The notes beneath the pieces are model-generated. The model had not been told where the DNA came from. It worked only from the letters and a program-made list of their open reading frames with translations, and made no database searches. From NCBI GenBank assembly GCA_031267175.1, contig JAIRZP010000206.1, positions 1 through 11,032 on the forward strand: a stretch of DNA of 11,032 nt. The letters are read 5' to 3'. The stretch comes from Coriobacteriales bacterium. Its GTDB lineage: Bacteria; Actinomycetota; Coriobacteriia; Coriobacteriales; UBA8131. Both the position numbers and the translations under genes were made by a program. Shown in pieces: positions 1 through 5,989 of the stretch (its first letter is position 1; the number at the start of each line of letters is the position of its first letter).

Positions 1-307
1 GTGCGTTGGTAGAGAGCACGAGCTTGGCAACCGAGATGCCCTGCGCTTCCAGGAGATCCATTTCCTCTATGAGCACCCGGGGGTCGATGACGCAGCCGTT
101 GGCGATGACGGGCGTGACCCCCGGATACAGAACACCGGAAGGAATCAGATGGAGCGCAAGCGTATGGCCGTCGGCGATGACCGTATGCCCGGCATTATTG
201 CCGCCCTGGTACCGCACCACATAGTCGTAGTCTGAGGCAATCAGGTCGGTAATCTTGCCCTTGCCTTCGTCGCCCCATTGGGCTCCAACTAATACGGTTG
301 ATGGCAT
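1..307 (-). CDS. purA: Adenylosuccinate synthetase, N-terminal part (cut by window edge)
   Basis: This enzyme joins IMP and aspartate using GTP, the first committed step from IMP to AMP, in the cytoplasm. Only the first 102 residues are in the window; the gene runs off the left edge with no stop. The N-terminus reads MPSTVLVGAQWGDEGKGKIT, the P-loop-like signature of the family, with the expected catalytic Asp13 and His41 (in NNAGHTV). The ATG at 307 is supported by a GAGG ribosome site about seven bases upstream. It is the last visible gene of the rpsF-ssb-rpsR-rplI-dnaB run, 42 bases after dnaB, with no terminator between them, so it is probably co-transcribed. Identification is secure; the full length cannot be judged. 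Confidence 0.96.
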   Translation of the reverse strand, partial: MPSTVLVGAQWGDEGKGKITDLIASDYDYVVRYQGGNNAGHTVIADGHTLALHLIPSGVLYPGVTPVIANGCVIDPRVLIEEMDLLEAQGISVAKLVLSTNA

Positions 308-349
308 GTGTGTTCCTCACTCACAGTAGTGGTTTGCAGGGGTTTGTAT

Positions 350-1714
350 TCAGCCGCGGTAGAGATCGCGGAAGCGTGTTGTTTCTGCATGAAACTGAAC
401 CTCGGTGAGGCCAAGCGCGCCGTTGCGGTTCTTTCCCGTGATAATATGCGCCGTGTTGAGTTCTGGGCGGTTCTTTTCCAGCGCTTCTTCCTCCGTCTTT
501 GACCTGTCCAGAAAGAGCACCACATCCGCGTCCTGTTCAATAGAGCCGGATTCACGGAGATCCGAGAGCTGAGGCCGCTTATTCTCTCGCTGCTCGACCC
601 CGCGCGAGAGTTGGGACAGCGCCAGAATGGGAACCCCCAGCTCCTTCGCAAGCACCTTGAGTCCGCGACTGACCTCCCCTACCTCCAGATAACGCTGTCG
701 CTCCCTTGTGGTTCGGGCAGGCTGCATGAGCTGGAGATAGTCGACGATAATGATGCCCTTGCCGTCTTTGGTGCCACGCAGGAGGCGGCGGGCCTTGGCC
801 CTCAGCTCCATAATCGACAGAGCAGGCGAATCGTCGATGTAGAACCTGAGGCTGCCCAGGTCGTTTTGAGCCTGTATCAGCTGGACCAGGTCGGCGTCTG
901 CCAGATTACCCGTGCGCATCTTCCATGAATTGACGTTGGCCTCCGCAGAAAGCAGCCTCTGTACAACCTGCTGAGAGGGCATTTCCAGGGAGAAGAATGC
1001 TACCGTGGTTTCGGCCTTTGAAGCGTTAACGGCGATGTTGAGCGCGAGGGCGGTCTTGCCCACGCTGGTGCGCGCCGCGAGCACGATAAGGTCTCCCGGC
1101 CGGAAGCCTCCCAGATTCTTATCGAGATCCTTGAATCCTGAGGGCACGCCAAAGATCTGCCCCTTGTTGGCGGTCATGGCATCCAAGACATCCATGGTCT
1201 CGACAACCAGGTCGCTGAGCGGGCGGAAGGTATTGGAGATGCGCTTCTCAGTGGCGTCAAACAGCAGCTTTTCGGCCTCTTCCACCACTGTTTCTGCATC
1301 GTCGGTAGAACTCTCGCTCAAGGCCTTTATCTTGATAGACGCCTTGATGAGATCGCGCAGGAGGCTGTCGTTCTTGACGATGTTGATATGGCTCAGCCAG
1401 TTGGCCAGGGCAAAACTCTTGTCAGCCAGGGTGAGGATGTACTCCTTGCCGCCCACGTCCTTGAGCTTTCCCATGGCGTCGAGGTGGTCTGCCAGGGTGA
1501 TGTGGTCTACGGGTGTGCGCTGATCCACCAGTTCCTGTATGGCAACAAAGATGGTCCGATGGGCCGGCCGGAAGAAATCCTCGGGGTGGATGGCCGCAAC
1601 GGCCTCCTCAACCACCTCGCGGTCGAGGATCATCGCCGCCAAAGCCGCCTGTTCGGCGTCTAAGTTATGCGGCGTTGTATCCTCACGTATAATCTTTTCG
1701 TCGTTTTGCGGCAT
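350..1714 (-). CDS. dnaB: Replicative DNA helicase DnaB
   Basis: Hexameric ATP-driven helicase that unwinds DNA at the replication fork. The 454 residues match the usual family length. The N-terminal domain (about 12-110) opens with PHNLDAEQAALAAMI; a linker runs to about 165; the RecA-like domain follows. Walker A is ARTSVGKT (214-221), a little off the commoner GRPSMGKT but with Gly-Lys-Thr intact. The FSLEM motif with the catalytic Glu is at 241-245, Walker B IIIVDYLQL at 321-329, SQLSRGVEQR at 367-376, and the arginine-finger region TGKNRNG at 426-432. There is no sign of an intein, which often inserts in dnaB. The ATG at 1714 lies 21 bases after the rplI stop; its ribosome site is weak (GGAG about 14 bases away, or AAGG directly abutting), so translational coupling to rplI is likely. 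Confidence 0.97.
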   Translation of the reverse strand: MPQNDEKIIREDTTPHNLDAEQAALAAMILDREVVEEAVAAIHPEDFFRPAHRTIFVAIQELVDQRTPVDHITLADHLDAMGKLKDVGGKEYILTLADKSFALANWLSHINIVKNDSLLRDLIKASIKIKALSESSTDDAETVVEEAEKLLFDATEKRISNTFRPLSDLVVETMDVLDAMTANKGQIFGVPSGFKDLDKNLGGFRPGDLIVLAARTSVGKTALALNIAVNASKAETTVAFFSLEMPSQQVVQRLLSAEANVNSWKMRTGNLADADLVQLIQAQNDLGSLRFYIDDSPALSIMELRAKARRLLRGTKDGKGIIIVDYLQLMQPARTTRERQRYLEVGEVSRGLKVLAKELGVPILALSQLSRGVEQRENKRPQLSDLRESGSIEQDADVVLFLDRSKTEEEALEKNRPELNTAHIITGKNRNGALGLTEVQFHAETTRFRDLYRG

Positions 1715-1735
1715 CCTTGTGTGTTCTGCTCCTGC

Positions 1736-2746
1736 TTACTGCTCGTCGTCCAGGGCATCTGCCAGGGCTGCGGCCGTAGCGGTATCTACGACACTTTCGG
1801 CCTCTTGAAAGACCTCCGCGGCTGCATCGGCCAGGGCGCCTGCGCTCGTGCCCTCGTCATCTTCCGCGTCCGCGGCGGCAGCCAGTTTATCGGCGATGGC
1901 CTTCATGGCTTCATTGGACTCCTCGACGATTTTGCTGACCTTCTCGTCGGCTTCGTAGGCCTCAACGGTCATTTTGATCGAGTCGGCCAGTCCCAAGGCC
2001 TCGCTCGCTTCTTCGAGTTCTTCGGCGTCCACTCTATCGGCAGCAACGGCCACGGACACGGACACGGCTTCTTCGAGCGCTTCGGCTTCTTCAACAGCCT
2101 CGGCCAACTCGGCGGCTTCTTCTGCAAGTTCGACTGCTTCTGCAAGCTCGGCGGCTTCTTCGGCAAGTTCGACTGCTTCTGCAAGCTCCTCTGCTTCTTC
2201 GACAAGCTCCGCCAGCTCTGTGGCTGCTTCAAGTTCTACCGCCTCTTCGGCCAGCTCTGCGGCTTCTTCAGCCAGCTCTTCTGCTTCTTCGTTGCCTTCA
2301 CGCTCATCAACAACATTAATCGTGACAACAGCCTTGATGTCGCGATAGATGGTCACCGTAGCGCTGTGCTCCCCAGCAGTCTTGATGGGAGCAAACAGGT
2401 CGATCTTCTTGCGGTCAACCTCAAGTCCGAGCTCCTCGTTGAGCCTGTCGGCAATCTGCTGCGTGGTGACCGAGCCAAAGAGTTGCCCCTCCTCGCCCAC
2501 ACGCGCGGGAATGGTCAGCACCTTGTCAGCCAGGGCCGCCTGGATCTTGTCCGCACTGTCGAGGCGCAGTGCCTCGCGCTTGGCGATATTGTGCTTGCGC
2601 AGCTCCAGCTGCTTGAGATTGCCTCTGCTGGCCTCTATAGCCAGCTTCTGCGGAAACAGGTAGTTGACGGCATAGCCGCGCTTGACCTCGACAAGGTCGC
2701 CTTCGCCTCCCTGCCCCTTTATTTCCTGTAAGAGTATCACCTTCAT
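1736..2746 (-). CDS. rplI: Ribosomal protein L9 with long acidic repeat tail
   Basis: Large-subunit protein at the base of the L1 stalk. Residues 1-148 are a complete bacterial L9: the RNA-binding N-terminal domain (MKVILLQEIKGQGGEGD, GYAVNYLFPQ), a helical linker, and the C-terminal domain ending near VVTINVVDE. About 188 further residues follow, whereas L9 normally ends near 150. The tail begins with a Glu/Ala/Leu-rich stretch (about 152-235) with a 13-residue period (ELAEEAAELAEAV), likely a long acidic helix. A more varied acidic part follows (AYEADEKVSKIVEESNEAM) to the C-terminal DALDDEQ. The frame is open throughout and ends cleanly just before dnaB, so this is not a frameshift artefact. 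The start has a GAGGAG site overlapping the rpsR stop. The role of the tail is unknown; it should be strongly negative, unlike normal rRNA-binding tails. Confidence 0.95.
   Translation of the reverse strand: MKVILLQEIKGQGGEGDLVEVKRGYAVNYLFPQKLAIEASRGNLKQLELRKHNIAKREALRLDSADKIQAALADKVLTIPARVGEEGQLFGSVTTQQIADRLNEELGLEVDRKKIDLFAPIKTAGEHSATVTIYRDIKAVVTINVVDEREGNEEAEELAEEAAELAEEAVELEAATELAELVEEAEELAEAVELAEEAAELAEAVELAEEAAELAEAVEEAEALEEAVSVSVAVAADRVDAEELEEASEALGLADSIKMTVEAYEADEKVSKIVEESNEAMKAIADKLAAAADAEDDEGTSAGALADAAAEVFQEAESVVDTATAAALADALDDEQ
2085..2201 (-). repeat. Three-copy 39-bp tandem repeat inside rplI
   Basis: Units at 2085-2123, 2124-2162 and 2163-2201. The last two differ only in the segment tcggcg versus tcctct; the first is more diverged. 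Each unit is exactly 13 codons, so copy-number change keeps the frame, and each codes for a version of ELAEEAAELAEAV. Degenerate relatives continue on both sides. The near-identity of two units points to recent slippage or unequal exchange. Confidence 0.9.
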
Positions 2747-2758
2747 ATTCGTTGCTCC

Positions 2759-3037
2759 TCACTTACCCGTATACTCACCGCGGCTGCGACGGTCGCCGCG
2801 TCCGCTGAGCACCGCTGAGGCATAGGGCACGAGGGCCATCTCACGCGCCCGCTTGATTGCCAGGGCAATGTCGCGCTGGTGTTGCGTACAGGCACCGGTA
2901 ATACGGCGCGGTTTGATCTTGCCGCGCTCCGTCATATACTTGCGCAACAGGTTGGTGTCTTTGTAGTCAATGGCCAGGCTCTCGTCCTTACAGAAAACAC
3001 AGTGCTTCTTTCGAGGCTGGCGTACATATTCTGCCAT
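2759..3037 (-). CDS. rpsR: Ribosomal protein S18, zinc-ribbon (C+) type
   Basis: Small-subunit protein that pairs with S6 on the 30S platform. The core is typical (VDYKD-like IDYKDTNLLRKYMTERGKI, then TGACTQHQRD and REMALVPY). Cys13-Val-Phe-Cys16 with Cys50 and His53 form a likely zinc site, the C+ form. The 92 residues exceed the usual 75-80 because of a basic C-terminal extension (SGRGDRRSRGEYTGK). The start at 3037 follows a full AAGGAGG site. The stop codon overlaps the rplI ribosome site, indicating tight coupling. C- paralogues replace C+ forms under zinc limitation in some actinobacteria; none is visible here. Confidence 0.96.
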   Translation of the reverse strand: MAEYVRQPRKKHCVFCKDESLAIDYKDTNLLRKYMTERGKIKPRRITGACTQHQRDIALAIKRAREMALVPYASAVLSGRGDRRSRGEYTGK

Positions 3038-3067
3038 GTACAGGTTCCTCCTTAGGGGTTTCTCTTA

Positions 3068-3517
3068 CTAAAAGGGAATATCGTCGGCGTCGTATACGGT
3101 AATCTCTGGCGTGGCGGGAATACTGTCTGCCGAAGGGGCCGGCGCAGCAGCAGGAGCCTGATAGGAGCCTCCCTCGCTGTTGTTGCGGGAAGAAAGGAAC
3201 TCCAGGTTATCCACGGTCACATCAACCTTGGAATGCTTCTGTCCGTCCTTCTCCCATGAACTCCACCGGAGCTTGCCGTCGATGCCGACCTTGGTGCCTT
3301 TGAGCAGGTACTTATGGAGACCTTCTGCCCTGGTGCCGAACATGCTGCAATTGATGTAGTTGGGAACATCTTCCCAGTCGCCGGTTGAGGAGTTCTTGCG
3401 TCTGTCGTTGACTGCAATGCCAAATGCCAGCACAGAGCTGCCCGAGGGCAGAGCCCTCAGTTCGGAATCGCGGGTCAGGTTGCCGGTCAGGATTACCTTA
3501 TTGATATTTGCGCTCAT
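3068..3517 (-). CDS. ssb: Single-stranded DNA-binding protein
   Basis: Coats single-stranded DNA in replication, repair and recombination and recruits partners through its C-terminal tip. Residues 1-110 form the OB fold (MSANINKVILTGNLTRDSEL, VAVND-like GIAVNDRRKN, INCSMFGTRAEGLHKYLLKG, VTVDNLEFL). A short flexible Ala/Pro/Ser linker leads to the acidic tip DADDIPF, the conserved protein-docking end. At 149 residues it is slightly short, owing to the linker. The ATG at 3517 has AGGTGA about nine bases upstream. It lies between rpsF and rpsR, the classical arrangement, with 63 bases before it and about 30 after. Confidence 0.97.
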   Translation of the reverse strand: MSANINKVILTGNLTRDSELRALPSGSSVLAFGIAVNDRRKNSSTGDWEDVPNYINCSMFGTRAEGLHKYLLKGTKVGIDGKLRWSSWEKDGQKHSKVDVTVDNLEFLSSRNNSEGGSYQAPAAAPAPSADSIPATPEITVYDADDIPF

Positions 3518-3580
3518 CTTTCATCACCTTTGCTCTCTTGTGTTGCTCGGACACCGTGAGCGGATGCCCGGGCGCAGAGC

Positions 3581-3874
3581 TTACTCACTTTGGTCTTTGC
3601 GTACCACAATGAAGCGTGCCACCGCATCGGTGATACGGAGCACACGGTCAAGCTCTGCAATGCTTGTGGGGTCAGCATGGAAGCTGATAAGTGTGTAGTC
3701 GCCGTCTTGCAGCTTGTTGACCTCATAGGCCAGCCTGCGCTTGCCCCAAGGCTCAATGCTCTCAATGACGCCGTCCTGGCTGGTGATGGTGGAGTCGATC
3801 CTGGCGAGAAGGGCCTCGCGGGCGTCTTCCTCTAAGGCAGGATCAACAAAAAACAGCAGTTCATAAGCCTTCAT
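3581..3874 (-). CDS. rpsF: Ribosomal protein S6
   Basis: Small-subunit platform protein that binds with S18. The 97 residues match the family (MKAYELLFFVDPALEEDARE, then RRLAYEVNKLQDGDYTLISF and ITDAVARFIVVRKD). The reading frame stays open for another 43 codons upstream, but the ATG at 3874 is clearly the start: it has a GGAGGTG ribosome site four bases before it, and the upstream residues do not resemble S6. It lacks the acidic tail seen on E. coli S6. It is the first gene of the ribosomal/replication operon and follows a structured leader and a candidate promoter. Confidence 0.97.
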   Translation of the reverse strand: MKAYELLFFVDPALEEDAREALLARIDSTITSQDGVIESIEPWGKRRLAYEVNKLQDGDYTLISFHADPTSIAELDRVLRITDAVARFIVVRKDQSE

Positions 3875-3877
3875 TTT

Positions 3878-3926
3878 CACCTCCTCTGGACTATTCGGCT
3901 CAGGTGCATGAAGGCAGGACCCGAGC
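3878..3926 (-). promoter_or_regulatory. Candidate structured leader of rpsF (S6:S18-type autoregulation)
   Basis: In the rpsF leader RNA, GCUCGGGU (3926-3919) pairs along its whole length with ACCUGAGC (3905-3898), including one G-U pair, and is followed at once by CGAAUAG. The segment CACCU (3906-3902) can instead pair with AGGUG of the rpsF ribosome site (3882-3878). The two pairings exclude each other. Known S6:S18 leaders contain a CCG that binds the complex; a CCG occurs at the base of this stem (3899-3897). The pairings are seen in the sequence; the regulatory role is inferred. Confidence 0.4.
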
Positions 3927-3943
3927 AGGAACGTGAACCAAGG

Positions 3944-3972
3944 AGTGTACCATTCTTTGCACTCCCCGGCAA
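3944..3972 (-). promoter_or_regulatory. Candidate promoter of the rpsF operon
   Basis: On the minus strand, TTGCCG (3972-3967) and TACACT (3949-3944) are separated by exactly 17 bases. Each matches the sigma-70/HrdB-type consensus at four of six positions. Transcription would start near 3937, giving a leader of about 60 bases before rpsF. The spacing is ideal but the boxes are mediocre. Confidence 0.4.
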
Positions 3973-4150
3973 GGGCTCCGCTCAAGAACGCTTCAGGCCG
4001 CAAGATGCCACGTGTGTAAGCCGGCTTAACCTTGTAGGGATTCGTCGTGCCACCAGCCGTCTCTCAGTGTGACAGACCAATCTTAACGGCTGCTGTATCA
4101 GAACTGAATCTCCGCATAATTGAGCCAACGGAATCTGAACCGCGTCAAAA

Positions 4151-4192
4151 CTGGGAGGGGAGGTCAGGGACTGGGAGGAAGGGGGTCAGGGA
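4151..4192. repeat. Imperfect tandem repeat in the rpsF/GNAT intergenic region
   Basis: ctgggaggggaggtcaggga (4151-4170) is followed directly by a 22-base version, ctgggaggaag plus ggggtcaggga (4171-4192). This forms a purine-rich G-tract on the plus strand that runs into the hairpin at 4186-4212. It does not look like coding sequence. It could be a fragment of a small repetitive element. Confidence 0.6.
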
Positions 4193-4212
4193 GCAGGTTC
4201 TGCTCCCCCTGA
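4186..4212 (-). terminator. Hairpin just downstream of the GNAT gene, possible terminator
   Basis: TCAGGGAGCAG (4186-4196) pairs with CTGCTCCCCCTGA (4200-4212), with two extra C in the stem and a three-base loop. It begins four bases past the GNAT stop on the minus strand. It is GC-rich but not followed by a T run, so it is at best a weak or factor-assisted terminator. A REP-like repeat end is an alternative reading. Confidence 0.4.
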
Positions 4213-4216
4213 TGCT

Positions 4217-4816
4217 CTACAGGGCCTTGTGATAGACGATTATCTCGTGGTCTACGTCGGCCTCGGTAATGAGGAAGCGCGCCGCCTCCACGGTATAGCC
4301 ATTATTCTGCCAGAACTCCTTGCCGCTTTCCTGTATGGGCACGGCAAAGATGGAGTCGGCACTTACCTCGCTTTCCTGGGCGTAGCGCTCAATGCTCTTG
4401 ACAATGGTGGTGCCGATACCCTGATTGCGCTGCTCCGGGTCTATTATCATGTGCTGAATGAGCCATTTACAGGCCTCGGGCCAACCCACTACCACGAGTG
4501 AGTACCCAACGAGCTTTTTGTCCTGAAAAGCAAGGGCGAACATCTTGTTGGAATCGTCAACCGCTTCGATGATGTTGACCTCGCGCTCGATGGTGAGCGG
4601 CTCATTGGAGAGACCGATGTAGCGCTGCACCGCCGTTAAGGCCTTCGTGCGCAGCGCCTCGATCTCAGCACGCTCGCTTCGGGCCAGGTGGCTGTACATG
4701 ACAAAATCGACCCGAGAGCCATCGCCCTCTGTCTGCTCCACGGCCAGAGTCTCGTAGCCTTTGGGAGGTTCCTCACCTGTGGGGAGGTGCTTTTTTGTCG
4801 TCTGGTTCTCACTCAT
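4217..4816 (-). CDS. GNAT-family N-acetyltransferase
   Basis: Transfers an acetyl group from acetyl-CoA to an amine; the substrate is not known. The 199 residues include an N-terminal extension of about 35, polar and without a signal peptide. Strands FALAFQDKKLVGYSLVVVG (93-111) lead into motif A, MIIDPEQRNQGIGTTIV (123-139), whose R130-N-Q-G-I-G135 is the acetyl-CoA pyrophosphate loop. Motif B follows at ESGKEFWQNNGYTVE (163-177). The start at 4816 is inferred from frame length and a weak GAGAG site. It is transcribed divergently from the plus-strand gene at 4842, with only 25 bases between the two start codons, so promoter elements must overlap. A cytoplasmic enzyme is expected. Confidence 0.88.
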   Translation of the reverse strand: MSENQTTKKHLPTGEEPPKGYETLAVEQTEGDGSRVDFVMYSHLARSERAEIEALRTKALTAVQRYIGLSNEPLTIEREVNIIEAVDDSNKMFALAFQDKKLVGYSLVVVGWPEACKWLIQHMIIDPEQRNQGIGTTIVKSIERYAQESEVSADSIFAVPIQESGKEFWQNNGYTVEAARFLITEADVDHEIIVYHKAL

Positions 4817-4835
4817 AGCTTATTCTCTCTATAAT
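4806..4835 (+). promoter_or_regulatory. Promoter placing transcription start at an ATG (leaderless)
   Basis: A perfect TATAAT lies at 4830-4835, with a -35-like TTCTCA (4806-4811, four of six consensus matches) 18 bases upstream. Start of transcription is expected six to seven bases after the -10, at 4841-4842, which is the A of the ATG. There is no Shine-Dalgarno sequence before that ATG, which fits a leaderless message. The -35 lies partly inside the start of the divergent GNAT gene. Confidence 0.6.
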
Positions 4836-4841
4836 AGTAGC

Positions 4842-5573
4842 ATGAATGACGAGCATTTTGAAGAAACGCGAAGTTTTCGTGACCCTGTGGCTCAGCGGAA
4901 GGAAGCTGCTGAGAAGCGCAGAGAGGCCGCGGAGGCAGAGTATCCCCCGGTCGCGGCGTCGTATAAGGGGTTTTATCTGCGGATCTGCGACCTTACAGAA
5001 CAGGGCAGGGCTTACGTGCTGGGGGCGGAAGGCATCATCGGCTCGGAGCTCGTGTATAACCGGGAGAGCGACTTTCTTCTCGCGGGCGACGGACGCCGCA
5101 TAGCAAAGCTGCCCGAGGAGACTACCAGGCAACTGGCCGCCTGCGCTCAGGACAACTGGCGTATCACGGTACTGATAAGTGCTATCTTTTTTCGCGCGGA
5201 GGACAAAAGCGTTGCCGTTGAGCTCGCCTTTCTGTGCTGGGCCCCCTTGGAGACCGCCTATGAGACGGCGCTGGTTAACTTCTCACACAATATAGCCGAG
5301 CGGCTGGCAAGCGGGGACAGGGCTGGCCTGGCACTCTCGCAGGACCAGTTCGGTTCCGTACTGCGCAGCGGAGGGGAATGGTACCTCACCCGCGCAACCA
5401 AACGTGAGCCCCTTGAAAAAGGCACCGTTGTCTACAAGAGCCGCAGAAGTGGCACAGAACGCCTCACCGGCTTTGCCCTCAGGCACAAAACCGGCTGCAC
5501 GGTCTTTGCCACCGTCTTCTGGATAGCGCTGGCCGCAGGCGTTGTTGTACTCGTCTGGCGATTGTTTTTCTAG
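4842..5573 (+). CDS. Putative membrane-anchored protein with C-terminal transmembrane tail
   Basis: Family not recognised with confidence. Of 243 residues, 12-35 are highly charged and helical (AQRKEAAEKRREAAEAE). Residues 41-135 look like a compact beta-rich domain (FYLRICDLTEQGRAYVLGAE, then GSELVYNRESDFLL and GDGRRIAKLPEE), with a faint resemblance to HIRAN domains that I would not rely on. Residues 185-218 are basic, and 220-243 are a single transmembrane helix ending in WRLFF. There is no signal peptide, so the bulk is probably cytoplasmic with a tail anchor. The ATG at 4842 is chosen because the upstream open frame overlaps GNAT and the promoter puts the transcript 5' end here. It converges on the membrane gene ending at 5600. 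DNA for its last 20 codons recurs at 9336-9396. Confidence 0.8.
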   Translation: MNDEHFEETRSFRDPVAQRKEAAEKRREAAEAEYPPVAASYKGFYLRICDLTEQGRAYVLGAEGIIGSELVYNRESDFLLAGDGRRIAKLPEETTRQLAACAQDNWRITVLISAIFFRAEDKSVAVELAFLCWAPLETAYETALVNFSHNIAERLASGDRAGLALSQDQFGSVLRSGGEWYLTRATKREPLEKGTVVYKSRRSGTERLTGFALRHKTGCTVFATVFWIALAAGVVVLVWRLFF

Positions 5574-5599
5574 AACTGCGCAGAATCTTACGAGCATCA

Positions 5600-5989
5600 T
5601 CAAAAAAGCTGAAAGAAAATAAACGCGGTCAAAAGAACGACGGCAAGGAACACCACCAGCCTTCGTATCACCGGCCCTGTCCAGCTAAGGCCTCGAAGCT
5701 TGTTTCTTCGGACGCAGAAGTAGAGGATTATCACAAGGATGAAGACAAGAAATGTCGATACGACGCTTGCGATGAGAAGTGGCACATAGCTCGAAAAGAA
5801 CGGTTCGTCAGGGTGCGCTCGCGGGACAGAAAAAAACCACGGAAAGAACGCGCCAATAAGAAAAGCGAAGAATCCGCAGATAGCAAGCAGGAGATAGTCC
5901 ACCAGTGCCGCGATCAAGTACCCAGCGCCAAGGTCGTCTTGGCTGCTGCTCGGCAGCTGCGGAGCGTTGGATTCGTTACTATCGTTCAT
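5600..5989 (-). CDS. Small membrane protein with three predicted helices
   Basis: Not recognised. The 129 residues comprise a polar N-terminus (MNDSNESNAPQLPSSSQDD), then hydrophobic helices at about 22-50 (LIAALVDYLLLAICGFFAFL), 68-92 (LLIASVVSTFLVFILVIILY) and 108-128 (LVVFLAVVLLTAFIFF). A basic loop, RRNKLRGLSW, lies between the second and third. There is no signal peptide and no catalytic motif. Its start lies inside the end of the upstream vWA/LCAT gene (11-base overlap, or 14 if the ATG at 5992 is used). GGAGG lies one base before the first ATG and four before the second, so I chose 5989. The overlap means translational coupling and suggests a shared function with the surface enzyme. 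It converges with the plus-strand gene ending at 5573. Confidence 0.8.
   Translation of the reverse strand: MNDSNESNAPQLPSSSQDDLGAGYLIAALVDYLLLAICGFFAFLIGAFFPWFFSVPRAHPDEPFFSSYVPLLIASVVSTFLVFILVIILYFCVRRNKLRGLSWTGPVIRRLVVFLAVVLLTAFIFFQLF

Noticed and set aside
1005..1523. A 172-codon plus-strand frame
   Set aside because: It lies wholly inside dnaB, which is certain.
1974..2348. A Ser/Ala-repeat protein on the plus strand
   Set aside because: A mirror of the same rplI repeats with no ribosome site or independent support.
1667..2731. A 354-codon open frame on the plus strand opposite rplI
   Set aside because: It is the antisense of the Ala/Glu-rich L9 tail and core, has Phe/Gly/Leu-skewed composition, and lies over a certain gene. 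Low-complexity codons on one strand readily leave the other open.
4017..4028. Perfect 12-base palindrome TAAGCCGGCTTA upstream of the rpsF promoter
   Set aside because: Too short and isolated to assign; it lies about 45 bases upstream of the candidate -35 with no second copy nearby.
5574..5599. Possible terminator between the convergent genes ending at 5573 and 5600
   Set aside because: No stem with a following T run is visible; the run of A near 5604 is part of the last codons of the minus-strand gene.
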